In this document: piece by piece, positions 50,845 through 59,522 of the stretch
Layout of the letters: every line of letters begins with the position of its first letter
How positions within the stretch are numbered: position 1 is the stretch's first letter
Assembly: GCF_039525805.1 (NCBI RefSeq)
Contig: NZ_BAAAHZ010000014.1
Length of the DNA: 64,000 nucleotides
Strand: one strand, 5' to 3'
Source of the DNA: Dietzia natronolimnaea
Lineage (GTDB): Bacteria > Actinomycetota > Actinomycetes > Mycobacteriales > Mycobacteriaceae
The notes under the pieces: generated by a model
Told to the model about the DNA's origin: nothing
Databases searched by the model: none
What the model saw: only the letters and a program-made list of their open reading frames with translations
Made by a program: the position numbers and the translations under genes

Positions 50845-51795
50845 ATGATCACCCCGTCGGAGTTCGGGTCCGACACGCCCACCCGCCGGATCCGCCTCGA
50901 CGTGGCCTACGACGGCACCGACTTCTCCGGGTGGGCCCGCCAACCCGGCCTGCGGACGGTGTGCGGCGTCCTGGAGGAGAAGCTCGGGACGGTGCTGCGG
51001 AACCCCGTGACCCTGACCGTCGCCGGACGCACCGACGCCGGGGTACACGCCCGGGCCCAGGTCTGCCACCTCGACGTGGACCCGGCCTGGCTGGACCAAC
51101 GGTCGTTCGACGGGCGTCCCTCGGCGCTCGTGCGCCGACTCGCCCGGCTGCTGCCCGCCGACATCGCGGTGATGGACGCCCGCTGGGTCCCGGGGGAGTT
51201 CGACGCCCGCTTCTCCGCGCTGCGCCGGCACTACGAGTACCGGCTCACCACCGCGCCGTGGGGTCCCGAGCCCACCCGCGCCCGCGACACCGCGCCCTGG
51301 ACGCGACCGGCGGACCTGGACGCGGTGCGTCGGGCCTCCTCGAGGCTGCTGGGGCTCCACGACTTCGCGGCGTTCTGTCGTCGTCGGGAGGGGGCCACCA
51401 CGATCCGCGAGCTCCAGCGCTTCGACTGGCGCGCCGAGCCGGATCCGCGCGGTCCGGACGCGCCCGGGGCGGCCGAGGTGTGGACGGCGTCGGTGAGCGC
51501 CGACGCGTTCTGCTGGTCCATGGTGCGCAGCCTCGTGGGAGCGGTGATGGCCGTGGGGGAGGGCCGGCGGGACCAGGAGTGGATCGCCGGGCTGCTGCTC
51601 GAGACGCAGCGGGCGTCGTCGGTCCCCGTGGCGCCGGCGTGCGGGCTCTCGTTGGTCGGGGTGGACTACCCGGCGGAGGCGGACCTGGCGGCCCGGAACC
51701 TCACCACCCGTGAGGTGCGCCCCAGGCCGGACCGTGGTCCGGGCGCCGGCCCGGGGACCGGGTCGGGGGCCGGGTCGGGGTGCTGCGGGGGCTAG
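50845..51795 (+). CDS. truA: tRNA pseudouridine synthase A
   Basis: 316 aa. Isomerises uridines 38-40 of the tRNA anticodon arm. RLDVAYDGTDFSGWARQPG near residue 18, catalytic Asp in AGRTDAGVHARAQ, LRRHYEYRL near 130 and FCWSMVRSLVGAVM in the C-terminal half. A Gly/Pro/Ser-rich tail of about 20 residues (ending SGCCGG) is dispensable-looking. Located downstream of rplQ as in M. tuberculosis, although an SGNH hydrolase, a toroid protein and a ClbS-like gene intervene. Convergent with the CPBP gene at 4 bp. Confidence 0.95.
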   Translation: MITPSEFGSDTPTRRIRLDVAYDGTDFSGWARQPGLRTVCGVLEEKLGTVLRNPVTLTVAGRTDAGVHARAQVCHLDVDPAWLDQRSFDGRPSALVRRLARLLPADIAVMDARWVPGEFDARFSALRRHYEYRLTTAPWGPEPTRARDTAPWTRPADLDAVRRASSRLLGLHDFAAFCRRREGATTIRELQRFDWRAEPDPRGPDAPGAAEVWTASVSADAFCWSMVRSLVGAVMAVGEGRRDQEWIAGLLLETQRASSVPVAPACGLSLVGVDYPAEADLAARNLTTREVRPRPDRGPGAGPGTGSGAGSGCCGG

Positions 51796-51799
51796 GAGG

Positions 51800-52537
51800 C
51801 TATCCGCTCGCGGCGTCGAAGATCGGTGAGAGCGCGAACAGCATGACCATCGACCACACCACGTGGGTGACGATGGGGCCCAGGACCCCCCCGGTGCACC
51901 GCCGCTGCACCGCGGTGACCAGCCCCAGCACGACGGCCGCGACCACGAGCAGGGGGATGCCGGCGGCGGCGGTGACCACGCCGTAGATCGCGGTGGTCAC
52001 CAGGATCGGGTGGATTCGTGAGGTGGCCGAGTACACCGCGCCGCGGTGGAAGCACTCCTCGGCGGCGCCGTTGACCGCGGTGAGCAGGGCCACCAGGGCC
52101 AGGTTGCCGACCGTGGCGTGGGCGAGCAGGGCGGACACCGGCTCGCGGAGCGGTTCGATGCGGGCCACCACGACCGCTCCCACGCAGAACACCACGGCCA
52201 GTGCGGTGGCGGCGAGGATCGAGGACAGGATCGGCCGGCCCGGTCGGTACGGCTCGCACCCCACCCGGATCGGGCCCGAGGCAAAGGCCCCCACCAGCCA
52301 GACCGCCGCGAGGAGGGCCGTGGCGGGGTAGAACATCGAGTCGCCGGCCGGGATGCGCAGCGCCCAGGCGCTGATCGCCGTTCCCAGGACGAGGGTGATG
52401 ACGACGACGACGAGGCGGCGGCGCGTCGGGGGCACCGGCGCGGTCTCCATCTCGCCGGTGCGGAAGGCATGCCGGTAGCGGCCGAACAGAGTGTCGGGCA
52501 CGGCCTCAGGCATGGGATCGGGTCCGCCCGCGTTCAT
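51800..52537 (-). CDS. CPBP-family intramembrane glutamic protease
   Basis: 245 aa with about seven membrane segments. The Abi/CAAX signature AAEECFHRG places the catalytic glutamates at 160-161 and Arg165; a later His in THVVWSMVMLF completes the motif set. Such proteins process prenylated peptides, act in bacteriocin immunity or in signalling; the target here is unknown. ATG 52537 or an internal ATG at 52513 (residue 9) could be used. It lies 15 bp after the SDR gene and is probably co-transcribed with it. Confidence 0.82.
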   Translation of the reverse strand: MNAGGPDPMPEAVPDTLFGRYRHAFRTGEMETAPVPPTRRRLVVVVITLVLGTAISAWALRIPAGDSMFYPATALLAAVWLVGAFASGPIRVGCEPYRPGRPILSSILAATALAVVFCVGAVVVARIEPLREPVSALLAHATVGNLALVALLTAVNGAAEECFHRGAVYSATSRIHPILVTTAIYGVVTAAAGIPLLVVAAVVLGLVTAVQRRCTGGVLGPIVTHVVWSMVMLFALSPIFDAASG

Positions 52538-52552
52538 CGCGGTCCATGTCCG

Positions 52553-53638
52553 TCACCTCGTGCGGGCGTGCCACACGGCGGGCGGGCGGACCCCGGCCCA
52601 GTCGGCGTCGCTGGGCAGCAGCCGCGCGGGGTCGCCGAGCGGGTCGGCGGCGGCCCACAGGGCGGGACGGGCGGGGCCGTGCGGCACGCGCAGGGCCTCG
52701 CGGAGGGCCTGGCGGTAGCTCGTGCGGCCGCCGGGCGGGGGGCCCAGCACCTCGTCGGCGTCGTCGACCAGGACGATCGCCTCGCAGCGCAGCGACTCCA
52801 CCAGCGGCCGGGCCAGGGCGGGTTCGAGTGGGGTGACCAGGCCCATCCACAGCGAGGACAGCTTGGGCGTGAGCACGGGGACCGGGACCATGAGCCGGCG
52901 GTGCAGCCCGGCCTCCTCGGCGTAGATCTGCATCATCTGCCCGTAGGTCAACACGTCCGGCGCGCCCACGTCGATCACGCGCCCGTCGGCCAGGTCCCCG
53001 TCGAGCGGAACCGTGGTGGCGGCCGCGAAGTAGTGGACCACGTCCCGCACGGCGATCGGCTGGATGCGGTTGGAGACCCATTTCGGGGTGACCATCCCCG
53101 GGAGCCGGGTGGTCAGGTGCCGGATCATCTCGAACGAGGCGGACCCGGAGCCGATCACGACCCCGGCCTGGATGACCAGCGCGGGCACGGACGAGGCCAG
53201 CATGATCCGCCCCACCTCCACGCGCGAGCGCAGGTGCGTCGACAGGTCGGTCTCGTCCTCCGGGTGCAGCCCGGACAGGTGCACGATGCGGCCCACCCCG
53301 GCGGCCTCGACTGCGCGGACGAACGCCTCGGTGGTCTCGCGCTCCTCCTTCTCGAAGTCAGTCGAGTGGCCCATGGAGTGGACGAGGTGGCACGCCACGT
53401 CGACGCCGGCGAGGGCGGCCGACAGTGCGGCCTCGTCTCCCAGCCCGCCCTCGTGGATGCTGACCTGGTCCCGCCACGGCACATCGTCGAGACGCGCGGG
53501 CGTGCGCGCCAGGACCGAGACCTCGGCGCCGTCGGCGAGCAGTCGGGGGACGAGACGGGAGCCGACGTACCCGGTGGCGCCGATGACGAGGACGCGCGGG
53601 CCGGTCGGGGCGTCGGGGGATCCGTGGGGGTTGGTCAT
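52553..53638 (-). CDS. NAD(P)-binding SDR-family protein (NmrA/atypical SDR)
   Basis: 361 aa from ATG 53638 (complement); residues encoded further upstream lack conservation. Rossmann motif VLVIGATGYVGSRLVPRLL near residue 15, then VACHLVHSMGHS and IVHLSGLHPED, typical of atypical SDR proteins of the NmrA/TIGR-type group. The C-terminal half (LPGMVTPKWVSNRIQPIAVR; then LVTPLEPALARPLVESL) is the extension seen in mycobacterial homologues annotated as NAD(P)H-binding or DUF2867-linked. No Tyr-xxx-Lys catalytic pair is obvious. Substrate unknown. Confidence 0.82.
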   Translation of the reverse strand: MTNPHGSPDAPTGPRVLVIGATGYVGSRLVPRLLADGAEVSVLARTPARLDDVPWRDQVSIHEGGLGDEAALSAALAGVDVACHLVHSMGHSTDFEKEERETTEAFVRAVEAAGVGRIVHLSGLHPEDETDLSTHLRSRVEVGRIMLASSVPALVIQAGVVIGSGSASFEMIRHLTTRLPGMVTPKWVSNRIQPIAVRDVVHYFAAATTVPLDGDLADGRVIDVGAPDVLTYGQMMQIYAEEAGLHRRLMVPVPVLTPKLSSLWMGLVTPLEPALARPLVESLRCEAIVLVDDADEVLGPPPGGRTSYRQALREALRVPHGPARPALWAAADPLGDPARLLPSDADWAGVRPPAVWHARTR

Positions 53639-53802
53639 ACCCGAGACTCTTCCAGTGCGGACGCCGATGCGCACCCGTTGACGGGGGACAGGACCGGCCC
53701 GGGGGCCCGGCCGGGGTGAGTCGTTCCGCGCACGAGTGGCGGCTTATCCGGATACTGGAGTGAAACCAGCCAGACGGACCGTGACGGGCGGAGGGAGAAC
53801 AG

Positions 53803-54888
53803 ATGGCGATCGGCGCGGCACGACCCCGACAACTCTCCAGATCGATGGACCTGTCCGGCGTCCGCATCGAGACCGCCAGGCTCCGCTCGGACCGGGCCGT
53901 CACCACCTTCTGGCGGTGGTGGACCGAGGGCGGGTGCCGCCGGACGACCGCCGCGCTCGAGTCGGGTGACGCCCGCCGCGTGGTCCCGGAGATCACCTCG
54001 CTCATCGAGGCGATCGACCCCGGGTTGTCGTGGGAGTTCGTCCCCGGGTCTCACGGCGCGCCGCACCGCCTGACCGTCACCGCGGCCGGGGTACCCGAGC
54101 TCCGCGGGGCGGCGCGCCGGTGGCTCGCTCAGGCCCCGCCCGCCGACGCCGACTGGTCGTACGCGGACCTGCGCGACCCGGTCTCCGGGTGCGCCATGCA
54201 CTTCCGCGACCGACGCCTGGGCTTCGACGAGGCGGAGGTGGTGGTGGACTGCGGCCTCTCCCGGGCCGACGTGACCGTGCACCACCCCGGGTTCGCCGGA
54301 CTCAAGGGATCCGACGCCGGGATCGCCGCCTACCTGTTGCTCGACGCCATGTGCGGGGAGGCCGCGGTGGAGACGTGGGTGGGCATGATCCGCTCCAACG
54401 CCACGGCCCCGGGGGACGACGCGGTGTCGCTGGACGCGCTGCCCGGGATCCTGCGGGAGATCGAGCGGGACAACACGGACGAGGACGGGGAGCCCGCCTG
54501 GCAGATCCTGCACGGCGACACCTCCCGGGGCCCGATGGTGGCCGTGGTGCGCGTGCCCCTGGTGGCGCTCTCGGCCCCGGAGTTCGACCGGCACGTCGCC
54601 GTCCACGTGCCCTATACGGATGTCGAGGACGGCGGTCTGCCGGGATCGGCCTCCCTGCCCGGGCTGCGGGACTTCGAGGACCACCTGGTCGACCGCCTGG
54701 AGGGCACGGGGGAGTGCGTGGGCGCCGAGAGCTGCAACGGCCGCCGGCTCCTGCACTTCTACGTGGACTCCGCGACCCCCGCGCACGAGCAGCTGCGCGT
54801 GGCCGCCTCCGGCTGGGAACAGGGCGAGGTGACCCTGACGGTCACCGACGATCCGGGCTGGCGGAAGGTTCAGCACCTGCGGGTGTGA
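53803..54888 (+). CDS. Hypothetical protein with DUF695-like features
   Basis: 361 aa from ATG 53803 with GGAGGGAG upstream; soluble, no signal peptide or membrane helix. N-terminal VTTFWRWWTEGGCRRTTAAL and the LIEAIDPGLSWEFVPGSHGA region, mid-part LSRADVTVHHPGFAGLKGSD, and C-terminal NGRRLLHFYVDSATPAHEQL followed by VTLTVTDDPGWRKV. The C-terminal strand pattern recalls DUF695, a family of unknown function; this is a tentative match. Its 3' end overlaps that of the convergent eccE-like gene by 47 bp. Confidence 0.7.
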   Translation: MAIGAARPRQLSRSMDLSGVRIETARLRSDRAVTTFWRWWTEGGCRRTTAALESGDARRVVPEITSLIEAIDPGLSWEFVPGSHGAPHRLTVTAAGVPELRGAARRWLAQAPPADADWSYADLRDPVSGCAMHFRDRRLGFDEAEVVVDCGLSRADVTVHHPGFAGLKGSDAGIAAYLLLDAMCGEAAVETWVGMIRSNATAPGDDAVSLDALPGILREIERDNTDEDGEPAWQILHGDTSRGPMVAVVRVPLVALSAPEFDRHVAVHVPYTDVEDGGLPGSASLPGLRDFEDHLVDRLEGTGECVGAESCNGRRLLHFYVDSATPAHEQLRVAASGWEQGEVTLTVTDDPGWRKVQHLRV

Positions 54889-56476
54889 GGTCCCCCGAAC
54901 TCGGACCTGGACCCGGGATCGGGCCCACGAACGCGTCCTCTCCGGGGCCGGTCACGACCGACACCTGCCGGGCGGGTCCGGAACGCGGTTCGATGGAGAT
55001 CCAGCCCGGAATCCTGCCATCGAGTACCAGCTCGGGCGGATTCCCGGTCGTCGCACGCCCGGGGCCGGGGGCGTCCCAGTCGGCATCCACCCGGATCACG
55101 GTCGGCGGTGTCACGTCGGGGCCGCCGGGACCGGCGAGCGCGTCGATCCGCCCCTCGCTCAATGGGCCGTCGACGTCCCAGAACACCGCGTCCACGGGGG
55201 CGCCGGCGTCCGAGGCATCGGGGTCGACAATCCGGTATCTGGTCTCGTCGCCGATCGCCAGCAGCGGTCTCCAGCGGTCCGGGACGTCGGTGACCACCGC
55301 CACCCGATACCCGGCGGCGACCGCGCGGAAGGCCACCTGTCGACAGACGGCCGGACCGGCCGCGAGGAGTACCGAGCGCTGGTGAGGCCCCGCCAGCTGG
55401 ACCGCGGCCGCGTTCCCGGTCCGGGTCGCCCCGAGGATCTGACCGCAACCGTGGGCGGGCGGGGCGAGGTCGTCGAGTTGATCGAGGCGCCGCCGGACCG
55501 TGGAGCCGGCGAGCGTCTCGGGTAGGGACTCACCCGGGACGGGCAGCACGCGCGGGGACGGCAACAGATGACACGATCCCGCGGACTGGGGGAGCGAGTC
55601 CACGGTGAGCCCCGCGAGACCCACGGTCGAGATCGAGTCGACGACGTCGCGGCGGCCCGGCACCCGGCGGAGTCGGAGCACCTCGGTGATGTCTGACGCG
55701 GGTACAGAGGTGAGGGCGTCCACGACCTCGCGCGGGTCCTCACCGGGGCGGACCACCAACCCCACTCCGTCGGTGGGATCGGCCTCGGCCTCGAGGTATC
55801 GCTCCGCCAGCTCTGTGGCATCGAGTACACGACACGGAACCCCGTGATGAACCAGAGATCGGCGGAGTCGTTCGGTGGCCACCGCGATGACCCACTGCGG
55901 CGAACCCCGCCCCGCCTCCGCCGGCGCGCTCAGCGCGAGTTCGGACAGGTCGAATCGGAGGAGCAGGTGGACGCGCCGGTGGGAGACCAGAGCCAACGGA
56001 CCCACGAGCGAGCAGTACACCTCGCCGTCGGGGCCCGTCGCCGCACGTCGCCCGTGAACCACCACATCGATCCCCTCGAGCAGCACCCCACCCTGGTCGA
56101 GTTGCCGCGCGACCGCGCCCAGCGGAAGCCGGACGCCGAGGAAATCCGCCGGGTCGTCGCTCCCGACCTCGGTGGTCTCCAGAGCGCCGGCTGAGACCTC
56201 GACACCGGTGGTCACCACCTGGTGACCGCCGACGCACCCGACCAAGGAGAACTCGGGCGAGACCAGATCGACGACGTCGACGTCTGACCGGCGTGGGCGC
56301 GGTCCGCCTCCGAGCAGATATCGGCCCCGGTGACGGATGGTGGCGGCGCAGGCGACCAGTGAGGCGGCGGCGAACTGGACCCAGGGCTGCCAGGGCGGCG
56401 GGCAGATCACCGCGAGCACCCCCGAGGTCAGGAGGACGGTCAGGAGGATGAGAAGGGTGCGAGGGGCAGCCGTCAC
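54842..56476 (-). CDS. eccE: Type VII secretion protein EccE-like
   Basis: 544 aa from GTG 56476 (complement), chosen for AGGAGG 4 nt upstream. Two N-terminal membrane helices (about residues 5-22 and 28-45) and then a large soluble domain, the EccE layout. SPEFSLVGCVGGHQVVTTGV resembles the start of the EccE periplasmic domain. Assigned mainly from topology, size and place beside eccB; overall similarity is hard to judge by eye. EccE stabilises the ESX membrane complex at its periphery. M. tuberculosis ESX-4 lacks it but other mycolic-acid bacteria keep it. Divergent from eccB. Confidence 0.72.
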   Translation of the reverse strand: MTAAPRTLLILLTVLLTSGVLAVICPPPWQPWVQFAAASLVACAATIRHRGRYLLGGGPRPRRSDVDVVDLVSPEFSLVGCVGGHQVVTTGVEVSAGALETTEVGSDDPADFLGVRLPLGAVARQLDQGGVLLEGIDVVVHGRRAATGPDGEVYCSLVGPLALVSHRRVHLLLRFDLSELALSAPAEAGRGSPQWVIAVATERLRRSLVHHGVPCRVLDATELAERYLEAEADPTDGVGLVVRPGEDPREVVDALTSVPASDITEVLRLRRVPGRRDVVDSISTVGLAGLTVDSLPQSAGSCHLLPSPRVLPVPGESLPETLAGSTVRRRLDQLDDLAPPAHGCGQILGATRTGNAAAVQLAGPHQRSVLLAAGPAVCRQVAFRAVAAGYRVAVVTDVPDRWRPLLAIGDETRYRIVDPDASDAGAPVDAVFWDVDGPLSEGRIDALAGPGGPDVTPPTVIRVDADWDAPGPGRATTGNPPELVLDGRIPGWISIEPRSGPARQVSVVTGPGEDAFVGPIPGPGPSSGDLTPAGAEPSASPDRR

Positions 56477-56607
56477 ACGTCCTCCTGGCCTGGTCGGGGG
56501 CGCGCGAGGCCGCCCGGGAAGCCCGGCCATCCGGCCGGGACAGTGGCGTACCCTACCCCCGGAACCCGCCGTCGCGGGGCGTCACATCCGTGGGAAGGAG
56601 CCCGTTC

Positions 56608-58059
56608 GTGCCGCTGAAGCCGACGACCAGGGCGCAGGTCGACGGGCACCGTTTCCTGTCCCGGCGGGCCCGACACGCGGTGGCCGTCCGCGACGTCCGG
56701 ATGCTCCACGATCCACTCAGGCGACAGTCGACGGGACTCATGCTGGGTGCGGTCGCCGCCGTCCTCGGTTGCGTCGGTGCGGCGGTCCTGGCCCTCCTCG
56801 ATCCGACGCCCGATGTCGATCGCGCCGTGGTGATGGTGGGCCGGGACTCCGGCCAGATGTATGTCCGCGCCGGCGACACCGTCCACCCGGTGTTCAACCT
56901 CGCGTCCGCCCGTCTGGTGACGGGTCAGCCCGCCGACCCCACCACTGTGCGGGACTCGGACATCGCCCAGACGCGTCGCGGAGGACTGATCGGGATCCCC
57001 GGAGCGCCGTCCGCGCTGCCGGCACCGCGCGACGAGGACGGGGCCGCGGCGGTCTCGTGGACCGTGTGCGACGAGATCGCCGACGTCGATCGCGGTCGCC
57101 CCCGGATCGTCTCGACGAGTGTCGTCGCCCGTGACGGGGCGGCGGGACCCGGGCGTGACACCACCGGCGACGAGATCGTCCTGGCCGACCAGGACGGCAG
57201 GGGCTGGCTGCTGCGGGACGGGACCCGCTCGAGAATCGACTTGTCGGACGGCGACCTGCTGGCGATCCTCGGACTGGGCGGCGTCGAGCCGCGGCCGGTC
57301 ACCGCGGCGTTGATCGACCCGCTGCCGGAGGTCGATCCGGTGGTGCGACCGGAGATCGATCTGGCAGGCAGGCCGGTGGACTACGGTCTCGACTCATTGC
57401 GGATCGGGCAGGTGTTCACGGTGGACACCGCCTCGGGCAGGGAGACCTACGTCGCCCTGGCAGATGGTGTCCAGGAGGTCGGTCCGGTGGTGGCCGACGT
57501 CATCCGTTCGACGACGACGGTGGGTGCGGTCGTGTCCGTGGATCCCGACCGGATGGGCGTCCCGCGCTCGGTGGCGCTGAACGTGGATGCCTTCCCAGCG
57601 GATCGTCCCTCGGTCCTCTCGACCGGTGACTCCCCGGTGCTGTGCGTTCGCGATGCGGGCAGGGAGGGGTCAGTGGGCCGGCGGGTGACCGTTGTCGCCG
57701 GCGCTCCGGCTCCGTCGGCCGCACAGGCGCGTCCAGTGGCCGGCGCGGACGGGGGCGGGCCGGCGATCGACGTGCTCGGCGTACCCGGTGGAGGCCTTCT
57801 GGTGACCGCGGTCGGACGAGGCACGTCAACCCGCGGTGCGGTGACGACGATCGTCGCCGATACGGGCGTGCGCTTCGACATCCCCGACCCGGAGACCGCA
57901 GCGGTCCTCGGTGTCGGTGGGACCCCGGTGCCGGTCGACGGTGCGATCATCGACCGGCTCCCCGCAGGACCCAGGCTGGACCGTGACTCCGCCCTCGTCG
58001 TCCGGGATGGCCACGATCTCCACACCGTCGCGGACGAGGCCACGGCTCCGGTGCGATGA
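56608..58059 (+). CDS. eccB: Type VII secretion protein EccB
   Basis: 483 aa from GTG 56608 with GGAAGGA 8 nt upstream. Canonical EccB N-terminus: PTTRAQVDGHRFLSRRARHA then a single membrane helix (about residues 45-66) and a large periplasmic part with repeat domains: VFNLASARLVTG, then PGAPSALP and VSWTVCDE. A cysteine pair (TVCDE, PVLCVRD) could form the conserved disulphide. EccB is a core part of the ESX inner-membrane complex. It is flanked by divergent eccE and convergent mycP. Confidence 0.93.
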   Translation: MPLKPTTRAQVDGHRFLSRRARHAVAVRDVRMLHDPLRRQSTGLMLGAVAAVLGCVGAAVLALLDPTPDVDRAVVMVGRDSGQMYVRAGDTVHPVFNLASARLVTGQPADPTTVRDSDIAQTRRGGLIGIPGAPSALPAPRDEDGAAAVSWTVCDEIADVDRGRPRIVSTSVVARDGAAGPGRDTTGDEIVLADQDGRGWLLRDGTRSRIDLSDGDLLAILGLGGVEPRPVTAALIDPLPEVDPVVRPEIDLAGRPVDYGLDSLRIGQVFTVDTASGRETYVALADGVQEVGPVVADVIRSTTTVGAVVSVDPDRMGVPRSVALNVDAFPADRPSVLSTGDSPVLCVRDAGREGSVGRRVTVVAGAPAPSAAQARPVAGADGGGPAIDVLGVPGGGLLVTAVGRGTSTRGAVTTIVADTGVRFDIPDPETAAVLGVGGTPVPVDGAIIDRLPAGPRLDRDSALVVRDGHDLHTVADEATAPVR

Positions 58060-58121
58060 CCCCGCGGGGATGCCGGACCACGGTCGGAACGTCCGGGTGC
58101 CGGCCCGCCGGGCGGTGCCCG

Positions 58122-59522
58122 TCAGTTCTCTGTCGGTGTCCACGTTGTGGGTGTCTCGCGGTGGCGTAGGCCGCGGGGTCGAACCAGAGCGACGACGACG
58201 AGGACGAGACCCCCGACGGTGAGTGAACCGGCCGCGACGGCCGCTCCGGTGCCCGCGCCGACCGGACCCGTGTCCGCCTTGGGCGCCGCGATGGTGGTGG
58301 AGGCGGGCCCGGGGCGGCCGGACCGACGCACCCCGGTGACCGCGGCGACCGGGTCCACCACCCCGTGGCCCACCGCGAAGTCGTGCCCGCCGGCCGCGGG
58401 GATCGCGGTGTTCTCGATGCGCGCGATCACCTGTCGGGCGGTGAGCCCCGGGTACGCCTGTCGGACGAGCGCGGCGGTGCCGGCGACGTACGGTGCGGCG
58501 AAGCTCGTCCCGCTGATGGCGGTCCGCGCGCCGTCCCCGTCCACCACCAGGTCCGACACCCCTGCGCCGTCGGCACCGACCGATCGCAGGCCCACCGCGG
58601 GGGCGGCCACGTCGACCCACGGTCCCCTGAGCGAGAAGTCCGCTGCGGATCCGTCCGGACCGACGCCGCCCACGGCCAGCACGTGATCGTCGTACCAGGC
58701 GGGCACCGCCACGGTGACGACGTCGTCCCATCCGTCGTCCCCGGGAGCGGCGGGATCGGGGTGGTCGGGGTTCTGGTCCCCACAGGTCTGACCGACGTTG
58801 CCCGCAGCCGCCACCAGCACGACGTCGTGGTCGACCGCGGCATAGCGGACCGCTCCACCGAGCGTGTCGTCGGCCAGCGCGGTACCGGCGGGAACGCAGG
58901 CCACCTCCGAGATGTTGATCACGCCGGCACCCGCGTCCACCGCCGCGCGGATCGCCCTCGCCAGGGAGGAGAGTGTGCCGACCCCGGATCCGACCGAGGT
59001 GACGTCGGATGAGCGTGCGGTCGACCTCAGGACACTGCTCGACTGCCGGATCGAGACGATCTCGACGCCCGGCGCCACACCGGAATGGCCCGAGTCGTCC
59101 TCGCTCGCGGCCAGCACCCCGGCCACCAGAGTGCCGTGCGCATCGCAGTCCTCCGTGCCGTCCCGGCCGGGGACGACGTCGCCGGCCCCACGAACACGTG
59201 GCAGACGGGGACCGGGGTTGACACCGGTGTCGATCACGGCCACCACCTGTCCCTCCCCCCGCCCGTGGATCCACGCCGCACTGAGATCGTCAACCGTCGC
59301 GGAGGCGGGCGGGGCGGACGGGTCGAGAACTGCAGCCGTGGTGCGACAGGGGCCGTCACGCCGCAATCCCGATTCGGCTGAACCGGGATCGATAGGGCCG
59401 ATCTCCGGGACGGGACCGTCGATGGAGGGCCGCTCGAGCGCGGCCGCCACCTGACCATCAACAGAGTGCGCGGTCAGGAGCGCCACGGTGGCCGCGAGGG
59501 GTACCAGCAGGCCCGACCTCAT
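58122..59522 (-). CDS. mycP: Mycosin, ESX-associated subtilisin-like protease
   Basis: 466 aa from ATG 59522 (complement), overlapping the eccD stop by 4 nt. An N-terminal signal (about 1-24) exports it; a C-terminal helix (SLTVGGLVLVVVALVR, about residues 437-452) anchors it. S8 triad: Asp98 in VAVIDTGV, His129 in CDAHGTLVAG and Ser340 in ISGTSFAAPYVAG. The oxyanion Asn is in VAAAGNVGQ. Mycosins cap the ESX complex from the periplasmic side and are needed for its stability. Cysteines before and after the triad segments match disulphides of the family. Confidence 0.93.
   Translation of the reverse strand: MRSGLLVPLAATVALLTAHSVDGQVAAALERPSIDGPVPEIGPIDPGSAESGLRRDGPCRTTAAVLDPSAPPASATVDDLSAAWIHGRGEGQVVAVIDTGVNPGPRLPRVRGAGDVVPGRDGTEDCDAHGTLVAGVLAASEDDSGHSGVAPGVEIVSIRQSSSVLRSTARSSDVTSVGSGVGTLSSLARAIRAAVDAGAGVINISEVACVPAGTALADDTLGGAVRYAAVDHDVVLVAAAGNVGQTCGDQNPDHPDPAAPGDDGWDDVVTVAVPAWYDDHVLAVGGVGPDGSAADFSLRGPWVDVAAPAVGLRSVGADGAGVSDLVVDGDGARTAISGTSFAAPYVAGTAALVRQAYPGLTARQVIARIENTAIPAAGGHDFAVGHGVVDPVAAVTGVRRSGRPGPASTTIAAPKADTGPVGAGTGAAVAAGSLTVGGLVLVVVALVRPRGLRHRETPTTWTPTEN

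Noticed and set aside
49930..51360. Plus/minus arginine-rich frames overlapping truA and the ClbS-like gene
   Set aside because: Shadow frames with no motifs; truA and the ClbS-like gene have complete conserved features.
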